From DATGCT01 sp964639325 (GTDB taxonomy: Bacteria; Patescibacteriota; Minisyncoccia; UBA6257; GWB1-50-10): a DNA stretch of 16,242 bases. The notes under the pieces were generated by a model that had not been told where the DNA came from, did not search any database, and saw only the letters and a program-made list of their open reading frames with translations. Location: positions 1 through 16,242 of the forward strand of contig CAZXDO010000029.1 of assembly GCA_964639325.1 (NCBI GenBank), given 5' to 3'. Shown one piece after another: positions 13,377 to 16,242 of this stretch (positions are counted from its first letter, which is position 1; every line of letters begins with the position of its first letter). The translations under genes were made by a program, and so were the position numbers.

Positions 13377-13405
13377 TTGTGATTTCATTATTTTCTGTAT
13401 AGAAT
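13377..13405 (+). promoter_or_regulatory. Promoter of the tRNA-Thr / rpmG cluster
   Basis: TTGTGA (13377-13382) and TAGAAT (13400-13405) have a 17-base spacer, with TG three bases before the -10. The expected start is about five bases before the first tRNA-Thr. Confidence 0.6.
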
Positions 13406-13416
13406 ACAGATTGAAA

Positions 13417-13489
13417 GCCACCCTAGCTCAATCGGCAGAGCAATCGCTTTGTAAGCGATAGGTTATCGGTTCGATTCCGATGGGTGGCT
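13417..13489 (+). tRNA. tRNA-Thr(UGT)
   Basis: A complete cloverleaf: acceptor GCCACCC/GGGTGGC, D-arm AGCTCAATCGGCAGAGC, anticodon stem ATCGC/GCGAT with loop TTTGTAA (anticodon TGT at 13450-13452), T-arm ATCGG-TTCGATT-CCGAT. The discriminator is U. CCA is not encoded, so it must be added by a nucleotidyltransferase. It reads ACA and related Thr codons. Confidence 0.96.
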
Positions 13490-13566
13490 CATTCATTTAC
13501 TTGATAAAATTAAAAATTAATATAATAATAAGCCCACACAAATAAAAGTTGTTATTAAAAAAATAT

Positions 13567-13639
13567 GCCCATGTAGCTCAGTTGGTAGAGCATACGCATG
13601 GTAAGCGTAAGGTCGGCGGTTCAATCCCGCCCGTGGGCT
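13567..13639 (+). tRNA. tRNA-Thr(GGT)
   Basis: A complete cloverleaf: acceptor GCCCATG/CGTGGGC with one U-G pair, D-arm AGCTCAGTTGGTAGAGC, anticodon stem TACGC/GCGTA with loop ATGGTAA (anticodon GGT at 13600-13602), T-arm GGCGG-TTCAATC-CCGCC. The discriminator is U, as in the other Thr tRNA here, and CCA is not encoded. A TTGATA at 13501 with TAATAA at 13524 may give it its own promoter. Confidence 0.95.
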
Positions 13640-13675
13640 CAGGATATATAAACAAAAAATTAATCAAATAAATTT

Positions 13676-13846
13676 ATGGCAGAATCAAAATTAAAAGAAA
13701 AACAAGTAAAAATGCGCTGTGACGAATGCAAAAAGATTAACTATCATACGTCAAAAAACAAAAAACAAGTTGAGAGAAAACTTGAATTCAAAAAATTTTG
13801 TAAATGGTGTAGAAAACACACTCTACACAAAGAATCCAAGAAATAA
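13676..13846 (+). CDS. rpmG: Ribosomal protein bL33
   Basis: A 56-residue protein from ATG 13676 to TAA 13844-13846. It carries the zinc-ribbon pattern CDEC (15-18) and CKWC (42-45) with the intervening INYHTSKNKKQVERKLEFKKF typical of bL33 of the cysteine-containing (C+) type, a component of the 50S subunit. The length is normal for the family. It lies 36 bases after tRNA-Thr(GGT), without a Shine-Dalgarno sequence, and precedes tRNA-Trp by 42 bases. tRNA-Trp and rpmG are neighbours in many bacteria, normally before secE/nusG, but here rplS follows instead. Confidence 0.92.
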   Translation: MAESKLKEKQVKMRCDECKKINYHTSKNKKQVERKLEFKKFCKWCRKHTLHKESKK

Positions 13847-13852
13847 ATTTAC

Positions 13853-13880
13853 TTGTCACGAGCTTAAATTCCTGTATTAT
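13853..13880 (+). promoter_or_regulatory. Promoter of tRNA-Trp - rplS - tRNA-Leu
   Basis: TTGTCA (13853-13858, 5/6 match) and TATTAT (13875-13880, 5/6 match) with a 16-base spacer. The expected start at about 13887 is two bases before the tRNA. Confidence 0.65.
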
Positions 13881-13888
13881 TTAAAAAA

Positions 13889-13963
13889 GGGGACGTAAGC
13901 TCAATGGCAAACTGCGGCTCTCCAAAAGCCGACTTCCGGGTTCGAATCCTGGCGTCCCCGCCA
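13889..13963 (+). tRNA. tRNA-Trp(CCA), with encoded 3' CCA
   Basis: Acceptor GGGGACG/CGTCCCC with discriminator G at 13960. Anticodon stem CGGCT/AGCCG with loop CTCCAAA gives anticodon CCA. T-arm CCGGG-TTCGAAT-CCTGG has one imperfect pair. Unlike the other three tRNAs in this cluster, a 3' CCA is encoded (13961-13963). The D-arm (AAGCTCAATGGCAAACT) is irregular: only about three of four stem pairs form. The gene end is 12 bases before the rplS start. Confidence 0.9.
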
Positions 13964-13975
13964 AAAAAAATAATT

Positions 13976-14308
13976 ATGTCATTAACTAAAGAGGAAATAT
14001 CAAAAATAAAACCGGGAACCAAATTAAAAATTTGGGAAAGGGTTATTGAAGGCGATAAAGAAAGAGAAACACCTTTTGAGGGTATAGTTATTGCCCGTAA
14101 ACACGGAAACGAGCCCGGTGCTACTTTCACCGTTCGTTCAAGTATCCAAAACATAGGAGTAGAGAAAATATATCCTATTAAATCACCTCTTATTAAAAGA
14201 ATAGAATTTATAACCGTTCCCACAAGAAGAAAAAGATCCAAACTTTATTATTTCCGCGACCTTCCTGCCAGAAAGATTAAAAACAAGCTTAAAAAGCTTT
14301 ATAAATAA
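13976..14308 (+). CDS. rplS: Ribosomal protein bL19
   Basis: A 110-residue bL19 at the 30S/50S interface. PGTKLKIWERVIEGDKERETPFEGIVIARKHG (about 13-44) is the central barrel. Residues GATFTVRSSIQNIGVEKIYPIKSPLI (about 48-73) match the signature FTVRKIS.GVGVER.FPLHSP.I. The C-terminal RRKRSKLYYFRDL is the conserved basic end. The reading frame is open further upstream to 13904, but those codons lie inside tRNA-Trp, so ATG 13976 is the true start. There is no Shine-Dalgarno sequence in the 12-base gap after the tRNA. tRNA-Leu follows 18 bases after the stop and is probably cut out of the same transcript. Confidence 0.95.
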   Translation: MSLTKEEISKIKPGTKLKIWERVIEGDKERETPFEGIVIARKHGNEPGATFTVRSSIQNIGVEKIYPIKSPLIKRIEFITVPTRRKRSKLYYFRDLPARKIKNKLKKLYK

Positions 14309-14326
14309 GAGAACTTTTTAAGTTAC

Positions 14327-14409
14327 GCCCAGGTGGTGGAATGGAATACACGGCAGCTTGAGGGGCTGTGCTCCTATGGAGCGTGCGGGTTCAAATCCCG
14401 CCCTGGGCA
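14327..14409 (+). tRNA. tRNA-Leu(GAG)
   Basis: Acceptor GCCCAGG/CCTGGGC, discriminator A. Anticodon stem GCAGC/GCTGT with loop TTGAGGG gives anticodon GAG. The long class II variable arm GCTCC-TAT-GGAGC and T-arm GCGGG-TTCAAAT-CCCGC confirm Leu. CCA is not encoded. Confidence 0.95.
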
Positions 14410-14414
14410 CTAAG

Positions 14415-14449
14415 AAAATAAATCGGCTTTATGGTTGATTTATTTTTTT
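14415..14449 (+). terminator. Intrinsic terminator after tRNA-Leu
   Basis: AAAATAAATC (14415-14424) pairs perfectly with GATTTATTTT (14437-14446) around a 12-base loop, ending in a run of seven Ts. The stem is A+T-rich but long. It closes the tRNA/ribosomal protein cluster. Confidence 0.7.
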
Positions 14450-14461
14450 GTATCCAAGAAA

Positions 14462-14490
14462 GGGGTTTGAACCAGGGAAGGGGTCGGGAA
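14462..14490. repeat. Second copy of the anti-T-arm / GGGGTCGGGAA repeat
   Basis: GGGGTTTGAAC (complement of a T-arm GTTCAAACCCC) is followed six bases later by AAGGGGTCGGGAA (14478-14490), identical over 13 bases to 3965-3977. The copy at 3950-3977 has the same order with GGGATTCGAAC. It lies 52 bases after tRNA-Leu and directly before a promoter. Confidence 0.5.
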
Positions 14491-14500
14491 TGGTCATTTT

Positions 14501-14509
14501 TGCTATAAT
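14501..14509 (+). promoter_or_regulatory. Extended -10 promoter of the 14516 gene (leaderless)
   Basis: TGCTATAAT is a perfect extended -10 ending six bases before ATG 14516. The predicted start is the A of the start codon. There is no -35 match at 16-18 bases. Confidence 0.75.
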
Positions 14510-14515
14510 AAACCT

Positions 14516-15292
14516 ATGAAAAAAAGTTATTTATTCACACTTTTCATTATCTTAATTGTTGTTCCAATAATTATTATTAACATTAATAAAGTTGATAATG
14601 AAGAAAAATCTTATGTTTCCGAAGAAACTTCTGATTCATTACCGGAATTTGGTAATCCTGGTTTAGAAGAAGCAATTACAGATTACTTAACAACCCAAAG
14701 AGATTTTAGTTGGCAAATAACCCCGGGTAGCAAAAATTTCTGCGTTATTAACAACCTAGACCCGGACAAAGAATTATTTCCTTTATATGTTTGGGCGCGT
14801 TGTAGTGAGTTTATTATAAGAGATGGAAAACTTAAAGAATTAAGCGGTTCATCCGTTCCGGTTAAAATAAATTATCCTAATGAATTATCTTTTTATGATT
14901 TAGATAGATTTTCTTACGAAAAAGCAAGAGACGGTTCGTATTATTCAGAAGATATAAAAGACATTTTTTCCAACGAAGCTCAAAAAAATATAAGTAATAT
15001 TCAAAACAAAAAAATAACTACCCTTAACAATGAATTAAAGCTTAAAGCGCTTAAATGGTTTAGTTCAGATAATATAACAGGAACAGACAATTTATGGGAA
15101 AGAGCTAAACTTTATTTGAAAAATTGTGAAGTAGAAAAAGTTTCTCAATATCACAACCAAAGAGTTATTTTAGAGTTAAAAAACGGGGAAAAATTTGAAG
15201 TATTTGAACCAAGTATTGATAGTGTTATAGATACAGCCCATAATCCTAAAATCATAGAAGAGTGCGGTAGAATACCAATAAGTACAGAATAA
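14516..15292 (+). CDS. Membrane-anchored two-module hypothetical protein
   Basis: A 258-residue protein with a strong N-terminal membrane anchor (about 4-23) and the rest probably outside the cell membrane. Module 1 (about 45-150) contains LEEAITDYLTTQRDFSWQ, a pair of Cys residues (in FCVINNL and WARCSEF) that could form a disulfide, LFPLYVWARC, KLKELSGSSVPVKINYPNEL and FYDLDRFSYEKARDGSYYS. Module 2 (about 185-258) reads from LWERAKLYLKNCEVEKVSQ to LELKNGEKFEVFEPSIDSVI and ends EECGRIPISTE, with two more Cys. Both modules recall conserved hypothetical proteins that I associate with Parcubacteria-type genomes; no biochemical role is known to me. It has a leaderless-type promoter and is followed after 4 bases by the next gene. 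Confidence 0.8.
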   Translation: MKKSYLFTLFIILIVVPIIIININKVDNEEKSYVSEETSDSLPEFGNPGLEEAITDYLTTQRDFSWQITPGSKNFCVINNLDPDKELFPLYVWARCSEFIIRDGKLKELSGSSVPVKINYPNELSFYDLDRFSYEKARDGSYYSEDIKDIFSNEAQKNISNIQNKKITTLNNELKLKALKWFSSDNITGTDNLWERAKLYLKNCEVEKVSQYHNQRVILELKNGEKFEVFEPSIDSVIDTAHNPKIIEECGRIPISTE

Positions 15293-15296
15293 AAAT

Positions 15297-16242
15297 ATGG
15301 AAAAAATACCACAATTTATAAGGGAGTTTTCTAAAGAAGAATCAAAGGAAGAGCGAAAAGAAGCTGCTGAGAAAATCAAAGCTAAGCGATCAGAGCATTT
15401 TTCAAAAAGAAAAGATGAAGAAAAAAAGTATGAAGAATTAGATAAATTAACAAATGAAAGAGAAAAAGAACTTTTTGAGAAACTGGAATCAATCAGGAAT
15501 CTAGAAAACAGGATTGAAGAATTATCAACTTCAAAGTTTAAAAAATTATTACATTATTTTGAATTAAAGAAAATTCAATCTACCGCTTCTAGCGAAAAAG
15601 AAATTTACGGATATGTAAAAGAACTGCAGGATTCGCAAGTCTTTAAAAAAGAAAAAATTTCCGAAGGATTAAATACCAAAGAAACCCCTCCCGAATTACG
15701 AGAAGCAGAAGAAATGTTAAGTAATTTTTATGAAGAGGAAAAAGAAAAATGGGAAAACAGCGAATATGCTAAAGAGGATATAACTAAATATTTTTCAGAA
15801 GATAATCTAACATCATTATCGTTAGAAGAATACTCACTACTACTTAAAAGATTTCCAAGTGAAATGGTTACTCATGTTACAAGACAAGGAATAAGAGATC
15901 ATACCGGGCATATGTTTCATACGGTGGGCCAAGGAGAATATACTGACGGTTTTATGAAAATGGTTGAAGATGGTCGTTTGCGCTCAGCTTTAGGTATTCA
16001 CCTTATTGAAAAAGAGAAAGAAAAAGCTATTGCAGAATTTCTCGGTTTAGAAAATTGTGAAACAAAAGAAGAGGCGATAAAAGAATTAGAAGTTATTACC
16101 GGCCAAATGCAAAATGGGCCGGGTAGTTATGCAGATAGTTCGGCAATTCATTTTGCAACTGAGGAGGTGGCTGATTGTTATTACGGATCTGAAAAAGGAA
16201 ATGAGATTTTTGTTGCTTTTCCTTCAGCTCATATTGCTTCAC
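15297..16242 (+). CDS. Coiled-coil hypothetical protein with His-rich conserved domain (3' partial)
   Basis: An open frame from ATG 15297 to the window edge, 315 complete codons, continuing beyond. Residues 1-80 are highly charged and heptad-like (EESKEERKEAAEKIKAKRSEHF, then KYEELDKLTNEREKELFEKLESI), predicting a coiled coil. Residues 80-185 are a mixed helical linker. From 185 comes a well-ordered domain with THVTRQGIRDHTGHMFH (192-208), DGRLRSALGIHLI (225-237), SYADSSAIHFATEEVADCYYG (277-297) and GNEIFVAFPSAHIAS (301-315). The concentration of His with Arg/Asp suggests an enzyme active site or metal site, but I cannot name the family. It lacks a signal peptide, so it is cytosolic. It begins 4 bases after the anchored protein and is probably co-transcribed with it. 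Confidence 0.75.
   Translation, partial: MEKIPQFIREFSKEESKEERKEAAEKIKAKRSEHFSKRKDEEKKYEELDKLTNEREKELFEKLESIRNLENRIEELSTSKFKKLLHYFELKKIQSTASSEKEIYGYVKELQDSQVFKKEKISEGLNTKETPPELREAEEMLSNFYEEEKEKWENSEYAKEDITKYFSEDNLTSLSLEEYSLLLKRFPSEMVTHVTRQGIRDHTGHMFHTVGQGEYTDGFMKMVEDGRLRSALGIHLIEKEKEKAIAEFLGLENCETKEEAIKELEVITGQMQNGPGSYADSSAIHFATEEVADCYYGSEKGNEIFVAFPSAHIAS

Noticed and set aside
13904..13975. A longer rplS start at 13904 giving 24 extra residues
   Set aside because: The extra codons lie inside tRNA-Trp and its CCA end. ATG 13976 gives the normal bL19 length and N-terminus.
1..16242. CRISPR array, insertion sequence, phage genes or toxin-antitoxin pair
   Set aside because: No regularly spaced direct repeats, transposase, integrase or phage structural motifs are visible, and no small toxin/antitoxin gene pair is recognised.

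Overview
This is an AT-rich bacterial window of densely packed, mostly plus-strand genes. Several traits point to a Patescibacteria/CPR (Parcubacteria-like) genome. These are a single tRNA-rich ribosomal protein locus (L33, L19), many small intergenic hairpins, a 3D-domain surface protein of the variant type common in that group, and two hypothetical proteins at the right end whose conserved stretches I associate with CPR genomes. This is an inference from gene content; there is no rRNA or marker gene here to confirm it.

Layout. (1) 1-1497: the tail of an unknown gene, a cytosolic SDH/SppA-type serine peptidase and a small unknown protein, apparently one operon. (2) 1498-1837: a GC-rich, hairpin-filled gene-free stretch that ends in a terminator and a promoter. 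(3) 1838-3752: a two-gene restriction-modification system, an N6-adenine methyltransferase overlapping a protein that I assign to the R.PabI family of base-excising restriction enzymes. (4) 3753-4190: a gene-poor stretch with a possible minus-strand gene remnant, two 13-bp perfect hairpins and a GC-rich element containing antisense tRNA T-arm-like sequence. (5) 4191-10138: a tightly overlapping operon of a DUF998-like membrane protein, alanine racemase, two GT-C-type membrane glycosyltransferases (one with C-terminal TPRs) and a Dpm1-like GT2 fused to GtrA. It looks like a cell-surface module (peptidoglycan D-Ala plus polyprenyl-phosphate-sugar glycosylation). (6) 10139-13213: a Nudix hydrolase, ThiI without a rhodanese domain, a convergent 3D-domain protein and an RluA/RluD-family pseudouridine synthase. 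(7) 13214-14450: a predicted small structured RNA, tRNA-Thr(UGT), tRNA-Thr(GGT), rpmG (L33), tRNA-Trp(CCA), rplS (L19) and tRNA-Leu(GAG). (8) 14451-end: an anchored hypothetical protein and a large coiled-coil hypothetical protein that runs off the window.

Two patterns stand out across the window. Three unrelated genes (1838, 10227, 14516) have an extended -10 box TGnTATAAT exactly six bases before the ATG, which predicts leaderless mRNAs. And just after the pseudouridine synthase there is a consensus-like promoter whose predicted start falls on the first base of a run of three stem-loops, the last a terminator: a likely unannotated ~92-nt small RNA.
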